A stretch of DNA of 26,128 bases from JAQUVS01 sp964389735 (lineage in GTDB: Bacteria > Bacillota_I > Bacilli_A > RF39 > UBA660): positions 1 to 26,128 of the forward strand of contig CAYMEJ010000014.1 of NCBI GenBank assembly GCA_964389735.1. The letters are read 5' to 3'. The notes below the pieces were generated by a model. It saw only the letters and a list, made by a program, of their open reading frames with translations, was not told where the DNA came from and did not search any database. The translations under genes were made by a program, and so were the position numbers. Positions 1-7,139 of this stretch are shown one piece after another. Numbering within the stretch: position 1 is the first letter of the stretch; the number at the start of each line of letters is the position of its first letter.

Positions 1-54
1 ACCCTAGACCCACTGATTAAGAGTCAGTTGCTCTACCAACTGAGCTAAGAAGAC
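1..54 (-). tRNA. tRNA-Lys (CUU anticodon), 3' part cut off by the window edge
   Basis: Read on the minus strand from position 54, the sequence folds as the 5' two thirds of a tRNA. There is a 7-base acceptor strand (54-48), T8 and A9, a D arm closed by GCTC/GAGC, and an anticodon stem ACTGA/TCAGT around the 7-base loop CTCTTAA. This puts CTT at positions 34-36, which decodes the lysine codon AAG. The T arm begins just before the edge, and the 3' acceptor strand lies outside, so acceptor pairing cannot be checked. An extended -10 promoter lies about 20 bases upstream. Confidence 0.93.
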
Positions 55-73
55 AAATATAAATTACTTATTT

Positions 74-82
74 ATTATAGCA
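74..82 (-). promoter_or_regulatory. extended -10 promoter of tRNA-Lys
   Basis: The minus strand reads TGCTATAAT, a perfect TGnTATAAT extended -10 element. It is placed so that transcription would start roughly a dozen bases before the tRNA 5' end. No good -35 match is visible at the usual distance, as expected when an extended -10 compensates. Confidence 0.65.
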
Positions 83-122
83 TATTTTTAAAAAAATACT
101 AGACTAAATTTAATACAAATTA

Positions 123-148
123 AAAAAGACTAAATAATTAGCCTTTTT
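123..148 (-). terminator. Rho-independent terminator after the pilin-like gene
   Basis: An 11-bp stem (123-133 pairing with 138-148, one G-T wobble) encloses a 4-base loop and is followed on the minus strand by a run of T. It begins 9 bases after the TAA stop at 158-160. That placement is independent support for the reading frame of the frameshifted C-terminal part ending there. Confidence 0.8.
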
Positions 149-157
149 ATTTAAATT

Positions 158-433
158 TTAAAAATAACATGTAGTACCTGATAAACTACCACCTTTTGGA
201 CAACTATAACTATAACCAGTACAATAAACTGGATCACATACAGTTTCAGTAGTATACCAATAATATCCGCCACATCCATTAGAACCAAATGTTACATCAT
301 CACCATATCCTCCAGATTTACACCAACTATCATGTCTAACCTCTTTTTCATAACAATTACTACCACATTGGTAAGAATAAGGTGTTGAAGTTGCTGCATA
401 ATAATGTCTAAATACATAACTACTAGTAGCTGT
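158..433 (-). pseudogene. frameshifted cysteine-rich C-terminal part of the pilin-like protein
   Basis: Just past the TAA at 433-435 that ends the pilin-like ORF, another frame stays open for 91 codons and stops at 158-160, directly before a terminator. Its translation has a protein-like composition: eight cysteines, many Gly, Tyr, Ser and Thr, and an ending of the form CPxGxxLxGxxC. It has no start codon or ribosome binding site of its own at the junction. Inserting one T into the GATTAAC context (GAT TTA ACA) joins the two frames cleanly and gives a protein of about 492 residues. I read this as the missing C-terminus of the upstream gene, separated by a one-base deletion or a sequencing error. 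No slippery heptamer for programmed -1 frameshifting is visible. Confidence 0.8.
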
Positions 434-1635
434 TAATCAGCTCCTGATTTTGCAGTACATATTATAGTAGTTTTTCCTAAAGGTAATTGATTTAAATTTG
501 TATAATTACAAGTCATTGAACCACCACTTATTCCGTAAGTGGAAGTAAAATAATTTGTAACTAAAGCTGAAGTAGGATATTTTATTTGATCATTTCCACT
601 TCCAACACGATTAATTACAGGAAATTCTGGATCTATTTTTGTTACTTTAGTATTGAATTTTGTTTCATTTCCTAATTTATCTCTTACTACTCCAACAATC
701 GGCATTTCTTCTGTTTTCGTATTAAATACTTTTGTATTAGAACTAACCCATGTTGTTCCACCATCATATGAATAAGAAAAATCATGTAATCCAACCATAT
801 TATTAGGTTCTTTAGCATCTATTGCTATTGTCTTTGATGGTGCCCAACCCTCTTTATTTTGTTCAGAACTTGATATAACTGGACCTGCTGTATCAGATTT
901 AATATTAAATGTTCTAACTTGACTAATATTATTATCTTCATCTATAACTCTTACATATACTGGTCCATTATAATCTTTAATTGTAAAAGATTTTCCATGA
1001 TCCTTTATAGTAGTCCAATTTGTATTGTTTTTAGAATATTGGAAATCTTCATTTGCTGCTCCATATGGATTATTTGAATCCAATCCTATATATATAGCAT
1101 CATTAACCCATCCATTTTTTAAAGGACCAGATGATTCGACATTATATGTTTCCCCACCTACATTTCCAATTTTAACTTGATATTCAATTTTATAAGGTCC
1201 ACCTACACCTAAACATTTACCAATTCTTTCATCTTTTTTTGCCGTACTAATATTATTGCCTTTTTTATCCTTACAATTTAAATAATACTTATAATTATAA
1301 TTTTTAGTATCATTAATTCTAATTGCTTGAACATACCCAGAACAAGTTACATTTTCTTCTTTCAATAATTCCTCTTTTATTAATGCTTGATAAGGAATTG
1401 TAAAACATTCTACATTTGTAGAAAAAGCTTCATTATTTTTATATTTATCAACATATGCAGTTGAAGATGCTTTTACAACTTTTTCATGATACAAATATTC
1501 TTCACTTTGATTATTTTCTATTAATCCTTTTACATATGGAAGAACTAATCCAATTATTATTCCTAATATTACAATTATTGCTAATAACTCTATTAAAGTA
1601 AATGCACTGTTTTTTTTGTTTTCTATTTTTTTCAT
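433..1635 (-). CDS. type IV pilin-like surface protein with Ig-like repeats (frameshifted near the C-terminus)
   Basis: The N-terminus is a class III (prepilin) signal: a short basic leader, then AFTLIELL and a hydrophobic stretch (about residues 11-32). A prepilin peptidase would cut before the phenylalanine, and the hydrophobic helix would anchor or polymerise the protein. Residues from about 160 onward look like beta-rich extracellular Ig-like modules. Two similar segments (roughly 170-245 and 255-335) contain phrases such as YSYDGGTTW and a VRDKLGNET-type ending. The ORF stops at 433, but coding clearly continues in another frame to 158. The start ATG is preceded by GAGGGTG. It lies 32 bases after the small membrane gene and is probably co-transcribed with it. 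No pilus assembly ATPase, platform protein or prepilin peptidase is nearby. The prepilin signal is seen directly; the role (adhesin or minor pilin) is inferred. Confidence 0.8.
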   Translation of the reverse strand: MKKIENKKNSAFTLIELLAIIVILGIIIGLVLPYVKGLIENNQSEEYLYHEKVVKASSTAYVDKYKNNEAFSTNVECFTIPYQALIKEELLKEENVTCSGYVQAIRINDTKNYNYKYYLNCKDKKGNNISTAKKDERIGKCLGVGGPYKIEYQVKIGNVGGETYNVESSGPLKNGWVNDAIYIGLDSNNPYGAANEDFQYSKNNTNWTTIKDHGKSFTIKDYNGPVYVRVIDEDNNISQVRTFNIKSDTAGPVISSSEQNKEGWAPSKTIAIDAKEPNNMVGLHDFSYSYDGGTTWVSSNTKVFNTKTEEMPIVGVVRDKLGNETKFNTKVTKIDPEFPVINRVGSGNDQIKYPTSALVTNYFTSTYGISGGSMTCNYTNLNQLPLGKTTIICTAKSGAD

Positions 1636-1667
1636 ATTACACCCTCACGTTTATTCATTTTATTTTA

Positions 1668-2108
1668 TTAAAAAATATATTCATCTGCAGTTGTTACTAA
1701 AGAAGGATCAATATCTAATTTAAAAAAATATAATCTTTTTTCTTTAGGTTTTAAAACAGTATCTTGTTCAGTAGATAAAGTTGTTAACTCTTTATGATCT
1801 TTATCATATAATTTACTTACATATTTATAATAACTAACTTCTTTATCTGTTCTATTTTGATAAACAACTATTGTATACCATTGTCCATCTACTTTATTAG
1901 TATAAGAACCAGCATCCTTATTTATATAACTTTCATAATTCAATTTTTTCTTTATATCAGCATATTCCTCTTTGTCTTCTATAACAGGTTCAATTGGTTT
2001 AGTATTTTCTTTTTTATTATTGTCTTTAAAATAAAAAATAGAGCAAACTCCAATTATTATTATTAATATTGCACAAATAATCATTATCATAACATTTTTA
2101 TTCTTCAC
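1668..2108 (-). CDS. small membrane-anchored protein with an FxLYD-like extracellular domain
   Basis: This is a 146-residue protein with one hydrophobic N-terminal helix (about residues 6-28) followed by a Lys/Glu-rich linker and a small soluble domain outside the membrane. The segment around residues 75-110 (VVYQNRTDKEVSYY...KLYDKDHKEL) resembles FxLYD-type beta domains found on Gram-positive surface proteins. That match is by eye and of medium weight. The start is a GTG at 2106-2108 with GGAGAGGA at 2118-2125, nine bases upstream. The nearby ATG at 2116-2118 is out of frame and closes after six codons. The gene has its own extended -10 promoter and is followed 32 bases later by the pilin-like gene, so the two may form a surface-protein operon. 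Function is unknown. Confidence 0.7.
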   Translation of the reverse strand: MKNKNVMIMIICAILIIIIGVCSIFYFKDNNKKENTKPIEPVIEDKEEYADIKKKLNYESYINKDAGSYTNKVDGQWYTIVVYQNRTDKEVSYYKYVSKLYDKDHKELTTLSTEQDTVLKPKEKRLYFFKLDIDPSLVTTADEYIF

Positions 2109-2160
2109 AATTTTTCATCCTCTCCATTTATAATCTAAAACTTATTACCTTACTAAACTA

Positions 2161-2169
2161 ATTATAACA
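2161..2169 (-). promoter_or_regulatory. extended -10 promoter of the small membrane protein / pilin-like operon
   Basis: The minus strand reads TGTTATAAT, a perfect extended -10 element, about 50 bases upstream of the GTG start. The ddl terminator lies just upstream. I found no convincing -35 hexamer. Confidence 0.6.
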
Positions 2170-2197
2170 TATTAAAAAAAATAATAAAAGAAAAAAA

Positions 2198-2216
2198 GAA
2201 AACTATCTTAGCTTTC
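2198..2216 (-). terminator. Rho-independent terminator overlapping the ddl stop codon
   Basis: An 8-bp stem (2198-2205 with 2209-2216, one G-T wobble) has a 3-base loop and is followed on the minus strand by seven T. The TAG stop of ddl is inside the stem, so translation would run into the hairpin. It separates the hydrolase-murF-ddl operon from the surface-protein operon. Confidence 0.65.
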
Positions 2217-3423
2217 CTTTTGATCCTTTAATACCTTTTATTCCTCTTTCAGAAAATCCTTGTAAAATATTAGATTTAAATGAATGAACTTTATTATTTT
2301 TAATTTTATAGTTTTTAATTGCAATATTGATCATATCATCTAATAAATCAGTATAATCTTTTCCAACAGGTTCCCATAAATAGAATGATAATGATCCTGG
2401 AATATTATTTATTTCATTAACATAAACCTTTTTTGCCTTATCATCTATTAAGAAATCTAATCTTGTAACACCAGATGATCCTAATGTTTTAAATGCTTTA
2501 ATTGCAATATCTCTAACTTCTGCTTCCATCTTTTTAGTAATATCAGCAGGAATAACTCTATCAGCTGCTGCCATTCCTTTAGCTTTTGAAGAAGTTTTAA
2601 TACCTTTTACTCCTTTAGTTTTTCCACTACCAATATACTTATCTTCATAAGTTAATAATTCATTTTTTGTCATAACTTGTTCAATTGCACTCAATTGTTG
2701 ATTTTCATAGTTACCTAAAATACTAATATTAACTTCTTTTAAATTAGCAACATATTCTTCTACTACAATCTTCTTATCATATGTTATTGCATTTTCTATA
2801 GCATCAACTAATTCTTTATCATTTTTAGCTTTACTAATACCTACACTACTACCTAATAATGCTGGTTTTACAATAACTGGATATTTAACCTTTGATTTAA
2901 TTTTATCAATAACTGCAGTTGAATCATCTGCATATTCAGTGTCATAGAACCAACTAAACTTAGTAATTGGCAATTCTTCACTTTGGAAAATTTGTTTCAT
3001 AAATACTTTATCTTGTCCAACAACACCACTACATACATCTACACCTACATATGGAACACCTATTGTTTCCAAATATCCTTGTAAAGTACCATCCTCTACA
3101 CTAGTACCATGTACTATCGGAAAAATCAAATCAACATCACTAATAATCTTTTTAAATAATCCTTTAGTTTGTAAAACAAAAGCACCATTCTTTTGATATA
3201 GAACTACATTCTTAGCATATCTCTTTAGTAAATCTAAATCTTGATAAGTATCTATTTCCTTTAGCATACTTCCAGTATACCATTCTCCTTCTTTATCAAT
3301 ATAGATAGGAATAATATCATATTTTTCCCCATCCATCTTATACATGGCTTGAACAGCAGAAATAATACTTACTTCATGTTCTACTGATTTACCACCAAAA
3401 ACTACACCTACTTTTATTTTCAT
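2203..3423 (-). CDS. ddl: D-alanine--D-alanine ligase
   Basis: This cytoplasmic ATP-grasp enzyme joins two D-alanines for the peptidoglycan stem peptide. The N-terminal VVFGGKSVEHEVS carries the Glu that contacts the first D-Ala. HGTSVEDGTLQGYLE, the ATP-binding VKPALLGSSVGIS, the omega-loop EDKY and the C-terminal metal-binding LDFLIDD...VNEINNIPGS follow in family order. The intact serine and EDKY tyrosine fit a D-Ala-D-Ala rather than a D-Ala-D-lactate enzyme. At 406 residues it is longer than the usual 350-370. There is a Gly/Lys/Ala-rich insert after the omega loop (about residues 262-285) and a basic Gly/Lys-rich tail (last 25 residues). It starts 12 bases after murF, whose TAG stop overlaps its AGGAGAG ribosome binding site. 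Co-transcription with murF puts the dipeptide maker next to the enzyme that uses it. Confidence 0.95.
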   Translation of the reverse strand: MKIKVGVVFGGKSVEHEVSIISAVQAMYKMDGEKYDIIPIYIDKEGEWYTGSMLKEIDTYQDLDLLKRYAKNVVLYQKNGAFVLQTKGLFKKIISDVDLIFPIVHGTSVEDGTLQGYLETIGVPYVGVDVCSGVVGQDKVFMKQIFQSEELPITKFSWFYDTEYADDSTAVIDKIKSKVKYPVIVKPALLGSSVGISKAKNDKELVDAIENAITYDKKIVVEEYVANLKEVNISILGNYENQQLSAIEQVMTKNELLTYEDKYIGSGKTKGVKGIKTSSKAKGMAAADRVIPADITKKMEAEVRDIAIKAFKTLGSSGVTRLDFLIDDKAKKVYVNEINNIPGSLSFYLWEPVGKDYTDLLDDMINIAIKNYKIKNNKVHSFKSNILQGFSERGIKGIKGSKGKLR

Positions 3424-3435
3424 TTTTCTTCTCTC

Positions 3436-5031
3436 CTATTCATTATATGTATCAGGTAAGTCATTTTCAAATAATGCATAAATATCATCTTTTGATTTTA
3501 ATTTATTTACTATTAAAAAGGCCTCTTTAACATCATTTATTATAAAAATACTATTCTTATCAAAACCAGTTTCTATAATTGCATTATATATTGGTCTTGT
3601 TCTTTTTTCACCAACTAGTATAACATAATCAGCAACTTTTGCAATTTGTGTACCAAAAATTCCATTAAGTTCTTCTTCTTTTTCACCTAATTCTATCATA
3701 CCTGGAGTAACCACAACTTTATTACCTGGCATCATATCTAATATATCCACTGCCATTTTAGCTCCAACTGGATTAGAATTATAAGCATCATCTATCATGA
3801 ACATATCACCTATTTTTTTAAGTTCTAATCTATGTTCAATGCTCTTTACTTTCCTTACTCCTTGTGCAAGTTCAGTAACACTAATACCAAATTCTCTTCC
3901 AAGTGCTATTCCTGCTAAAATATTATAGATATTATAATTACCTAACAATTTAGTTTCAAAAGGATACTTCTTACTATCACCTTTAAATACTACATCAAAA
4001 GTACTACCTTTATTACTACATTTTATATTAGTAGCATAAACATCTACATCTTTATTATTTATACCTATCCATAGTTTTTTACAATCATTTTCTATAATAT
4101 GATTAACTTGTTTTAAATCATCTCCATTTAATACTGCTATACCATCACTAGGAAGTGATTCAATCAATTCAAATTTAGTTTTTACAATATTTTCAACACT
4201 ACCAAATGTTTCTAAGTGAGCTGTTCCAATAGTAGTTAAAATACCATATTTAGGTTTTACCATATTACATAAAGTTTTTATTTCACCACGTTTATATGCA
4301 CCCATTTCTGCAATAAATATATCATCAAATTTATCTAAATGATTATTAATAGTAATCATAAGACCATATTCAGTATTTAAATTCTTTGGAGTAGTTCTAG
4401 AAATATATTTAATATTTAAAATATCATTTAATATATTTTTACTACTAGTTTTACCATAACTACCAGTAATTCCTACTACTTTTAATTTATCCATATGTCT
4501 TAACTTACTTTGAGATTTATTATAAAAATATATATATACTAATTTTTCTACTGGTTTATTAATTATATTAGCAATTACCATAATAAAGTAATTTAAACTT
4601 ACTAATATACTCATTATCATTAAAGACATATATGCTAAATCATTATCATATATATAAATAAATATAGGTATTAAATATATTATTGTTAAAGTAACAATTA
4701 ATCTCTTAACACGTTGTGTAATTACTAAAGGTTTCTTTGTTTGTTCACTATTACCTTTAACTTTAATTCTATACATTCCGAATAAATATACAAATATTGA
4801 AATAACAATAAGAATATCAGATATATCATTATTTAATATATATGCAACTGTTATTAAAATTAATGAAATTAAATCATAATGTAAGAATGAACTAACAAAA
4901 TTATTCTTTATCCATTTAATATATCTATTATTCATATTATATAAATTTTGCTGTAACATGTGCATAGATTTTTTTGATTTAACAATATTATAAATTAATA
5001 TTATCAACATTGTAATAGTATAGATATTCAT
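3436..5031 (-). CDS. murF: MurF-like Mur ligase with an N-terminal membrane module
   Basis: MurF adds D-Ala-D-Ala to UDP-MurNAc-tripeptide. Residues from about 183 on form a Mur ligase core: P-loop GITGSYGKTS (187-196), TPKNLNTEYGL, the AEMGAYKRGEI metal/ATP motif, GTAHLETFG, and HRLE followed by DDAYNSNP and PGMIELG, the last two typical of MurF. In place of the usual soluble N-terminal substrate domain, the first 160 or so residues hold about four or five hydrophobic segments (around 4-17, 53-88, 110-127 and 132-157). The enzyme should therefore sit on the cytoplasmic face of the membrane. The start ATG is preceded by GGGAGTG. It lies 15 bases after the hydrolase gene and 12 bases before ddl, whose product is its expected substrate. 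The MurF assignment rests on core motifs plus ddl linkage. Another amide ligase of the Mur family is the main alternative. Confidence 0.82.
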   Translation of the reverse strand: MNIYTITMLIILIYNIVKSKKSMHMLQQNLYNMNNRYIKWIKNNFVSSFLHYDLISLILITVAYILNNDISDILIVISIFVYLFGMYRIKVKGNSEQTKKPLVITQRVKRLIVTLTIIYLIPIFIYIYDNDLAYMSLMIMSILVSLNYFIMVIANIINKPVEKLVYIYFYNKSQSKLRHMDKLKVVGITGSYGKTSSKNILNDILNIKYISRTTPKNLNTEYGLMITINNHLDKFDDIFIAEMGAYKRGEIKTLCNMVKPKYGILTTIGTAHLETFGSVENIVKTKFELIESLPSDGIAVLNGDDLKQVNHIIENDCKKLWIGINNKDVDVYATNIKCSNKGSTFDVVFKGDSKKYPFETKLLGNYNIYNILAGIALGREFGISVTELAQGVRKVKSIEHRLELKKIGDMFMIDDAYNSNPVGAKMAVDILDMMPGNKVVVTPGMIELGEKEEELNGIFGTQIAKVADYVILVGEKRTRPIYNAIIETGFDKNSIFIINDVKEAFLIVNKLKSKDDIYALFENDLPDTYNE

Positions 5032-5046
5032 ATTAACACTCCCATT

Positions 5047-5766
5047 CTATAAAAAATTATTTAATATATTAATAACTGATGGTAAAGCTTCTAAATATGC
5101 ATAATGTGTATATCCATCTAACACAACAAGACCACCATCTTTTAAAATAATTTCTAATTTTTTTGCATCTTCTAAAGGTGCTTGTTCATCAAGACTACCC
5201 CATATCAATAATGTAGATGCTTCTATTTTTTTTGCATCTTCACTTAGATCTTCATTTACTACATTAACCAATGTTTCTCTCATTACTGGAGTAGCATTCT
5301 TATAATCAGTAGAACCAATAAAGTTTTTTGCAAACTCACCTATCTTATTCATACCAGGTAATTTCTTCATACTCTTTAACATTTTTTCTTTTTTAGATTT
5401 TCTCTCTTCTCTAATACAAGGACTTCCAAATAAAACTAATTTATCAACTTTATTTCTAGAAGCATATCTAATAGAAAGTCTTCCTCCAAAAGAATGTCCC
5501 ATTAATATAGGATTTTTTATTTTTAATTCTTTTAAAAATTCTCCAAATAAATTAACATAATCATCCATAGTCCATGATTGATTTAAAACATCACTTTGTC
5601 CAAATCCCGGTAAATCTAAAATAGTTATTCTATACTTATCTTGTAATTCATTACCTAATGGCATCATCATTTCAATATTTTGACCCCATCCATGTAAAAG
5701 AACAATATCCTTACCCTTACCATATTGTATGTAATTAACTTTAATATTTCCTATATTTATAGTCAT
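5047..5766 (-). CDS. alpha/beta hydrolase
   Basis: This 239-residue single-domain alpha/beta-hydrolase-fold enzyme is predicted to be cytoplasmic. HGWGQN (25-30) forms the oxyanion-hole turn. GHSFGG gives the nucleophile Ser92 in the elbow. WGSLDEQAP supplies the likely acid Asp193, and GYTHYAYLEAL the catalytic His221. The lysine-rich stretch around residues 121-135 belongs to the variable cap region. The substrate cannot be told from the sequence; esterase, lipase or peptidase activity is possible. It is the first gene of a three-gene unit with murF and ddl, so a role tied to envelope metabolism is conceivable but unproven. An extended -10 element lies only about 16 bases before the ATG, giving a very short leader with GGTGAT as the weak ribosome binding site. 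Confidence 0.85.
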   Translation of the reverse strand: MTINIGNIKVNYIQYGKGKDIVLLHGWGQNIEMMMPLGNELQDKYRITILDLPGFGQSDVLNQSWTMDDYVNLFGEFLKELKIKNPILMGHSFGGRLSIRYASRNKVDKLVLFGSPCIREERKSKKEKMLKSMKKLPGMNKIGEFAKNFIGSTDYKNATPVMRETLVNVVNEDLSEDAKKIEASTLLIWGSLDEQAPLEDAKKLEIILKDGGLVVLDGYTHYAYLEALPSVINILNNFL

Positions 5767-5781
5767 CTTATCACCAATTTA

Positions 5782-5790
5782 ATTATAACA
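5782..5790 (-). promoter_or_regulatory. extended -10 promoter of the hydrolase-murF-ddl operon
   Basis: The minus strand reads TGTTATAAT. Transcription would begin about seven bases downstream, leaving a leader of only around ten bases before the ATG at 5766. No clear -35 is visible. Confidence 0.6.
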
Positions 5791-5839
5791 CGAAATATAT
5801 CATTTTATTATTCTTTTACAAGTTTTTTACACAAAAAAA

Positions 5840-5865
5840 GACAAATAATTGTTCTATTATTTGCC
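5840..5865 (-). terminator. Rho-independent terminator after ackA
   Basis: A 10-bp stem (5840-5849 with 5856-5865, one G-T wobble) has a 6-base loop and is followed on the minus strand by seven T. It lies 75 bases after the ackA stop. The 75 bases between hold no recognisable gene. It closes the dnaE-polC-ackA transcription unit. Confidence 0.8.
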
Positions 5866-5940
5866 AAATAATTTGTTATTTATATTTTTTCTTTCTAAAT
5901 CTAATGTATCAACTACTTAATTAGAACTATATTAGACATA

Positions 5941-7116
5941 TTATTTTACTAATTCATATGTATCGATTGCTATCATTAATTCTTCATTAGTAGGTATTAC
6001 ATAAACTGGTATTTTAGAATCACTTGAACTTATACATCTAAATTCTCCTCTAAAATCATTAGCATCTAAATCAATTTTAACACCAAGTGATTCTAGTTTA
6101 TTTAATATATCAATACGTGTTTGTTTAGAGTTTTCTCCTAAACCTGCTGTTAATACTATTGCATCTGCACCATTTAATAAATTATTATACATTGCAACAT
6201 AATTAGCTACTTTCCAAGTATACATATCTTGTGCAAGAATACATTTTTCATCTCCTGCTTTAATACCATCTTCTACATCTCTAGAATCTGATTTTCCACA
6301 AATACCTTCTAATCCGGATTTTTTATTAAATACTGTCATTACTTCTTCTAATGATAATCCTGCTTGATCCATTACATATTCAATAATACTAGGATCAATA
6401 TCTCCAGGACGAGTACCCATCATAATACCTGTAATAGGACTAAATCCCATAGATGTATCTACTACTTTTCCAGAATTAATAGCACATATACTAGCACCAC
6501 TACCAATATGACAAGAAATAACTTTTAAATCATCTCTTTTTAAATATTCACTAATTTCTTTATTAATAAATCTATGCGAAGTTCCATGGAAACCATACTT
6601 TCTAACTCCATATTTTGTATACCAATCATAAGGTAATGCATACATATAATTAACTGGTTCCATAGTTTGATGGAAAGCAGTATCAAATACAGCTACCATA
6701 GGAGTATTTGGAAAAGCACTTTTTGCAGCTTCTATACATGAAAGCATAGCTGGCATATGTAATTTAGCTAATTTTTTAAACTTATCACATGTAGCTAATA
6801 CTTCATCATCTATTAAAACACTACTCTTATATTTTTCTCCACCATGAACTAATCTATGTCCTATACCATCTATTTCATCTAAACTAGATACAACACCTAA
6901 TTCTACTATTTCTTTCTTTATACATTCTAGTGCTACTAAGTGATTAGGTAAATCAATATCTCTATGTAATTTTTCTCCATTTATTTTTACATCATAAAAA
7001 CTATTATTGATTCCTATTCTTTGGAAATAACCATTTACTAATTCCTTTTCATTTGGTAATTCAATAACTGAAAATTTCATTGATGAACTACCTGCATTAA
7101 TTGTTAATATTTTCAT
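5941..7116 (-). CDS. ackA: acetate kinase
   Basis: This cytoplasmic enzyme makes ATP from acetyl phosphate and ADP (or the reverse), usually as the last step of fermentative acetate production. The signature motifs are in order: LTINAGSSSMKFSVIE at the N-terminus (adenine/phosphate region), GHRLVHGGE with the conserved Arg, VFDTAFHQTM with the catalytic Asp, YGFHGTSHRF, SCHIGSGASI (usually HLGNG), MGFSPITGIMMGTRPGDIDP and TAGLGENS near the C-terminus. Its 391 residues match the family length. It begins 23 bases after the polC stop with an AGAGGT ribosome binding site and is the last gene of the dnaE-polC unit. No phosphotransacetylase gene is visible in the window. Pairing with DNA polymerases looks like co-transcription without an obvious functional link. 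Confidence 0.96.
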   Translation of the reverse strand: MKILTINAGSSSMKFSVIELPNEKELVNGYFQRIGINNSFYDVKINGEKLHRDIDLPNHLVALECIKKEIVELGVVSSLDEIDGIGHRLVHGGEKYKSSVLIDDEVLATCDKFKKLAKLHMPAMLSCIEAAKSAFPNTPMVAVFDTAFHQTMEPVNYMYALPYDWYTKYGVRKYGFHGTSHRFINKEISEYLKRDDLKVISCHIGSGASICAINSGKVVDTSMGFSPITGIMMGTRPGDIDPSIIEYVMDQAGLSLEEVMTVFNKKSGLEGICGKSDSRDVEDGIKAGDEKCILAQDMYTWKVANYVAMYNNLLNGADAIVLTAGLGENSKQTRIDILNKLESLGVKIDLDANDFRGEFRCISSSDSKIPVYVIPTNEELMIAIDTYELVK

Positions 7117-7139
7117 ATAATACCTCTTTCTTTCTATTA

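Noticed and set aside
433..438. Programmed -1 ribosomal frameshift in the pilin-like gene
   Set aside because: There is no slippery heptamer of the X XXY YYZ type at GCT GAT TAA and no obvious downstream pseudoknot. A single-base indel explains it more simply.
1857..2066. Plus-strand open frame opposite the small membrane protein
   Set aside because: It is the reverse complement of an AT-rich membrane-segment gene, rich in Ile and Phe by composition, with no start signals.
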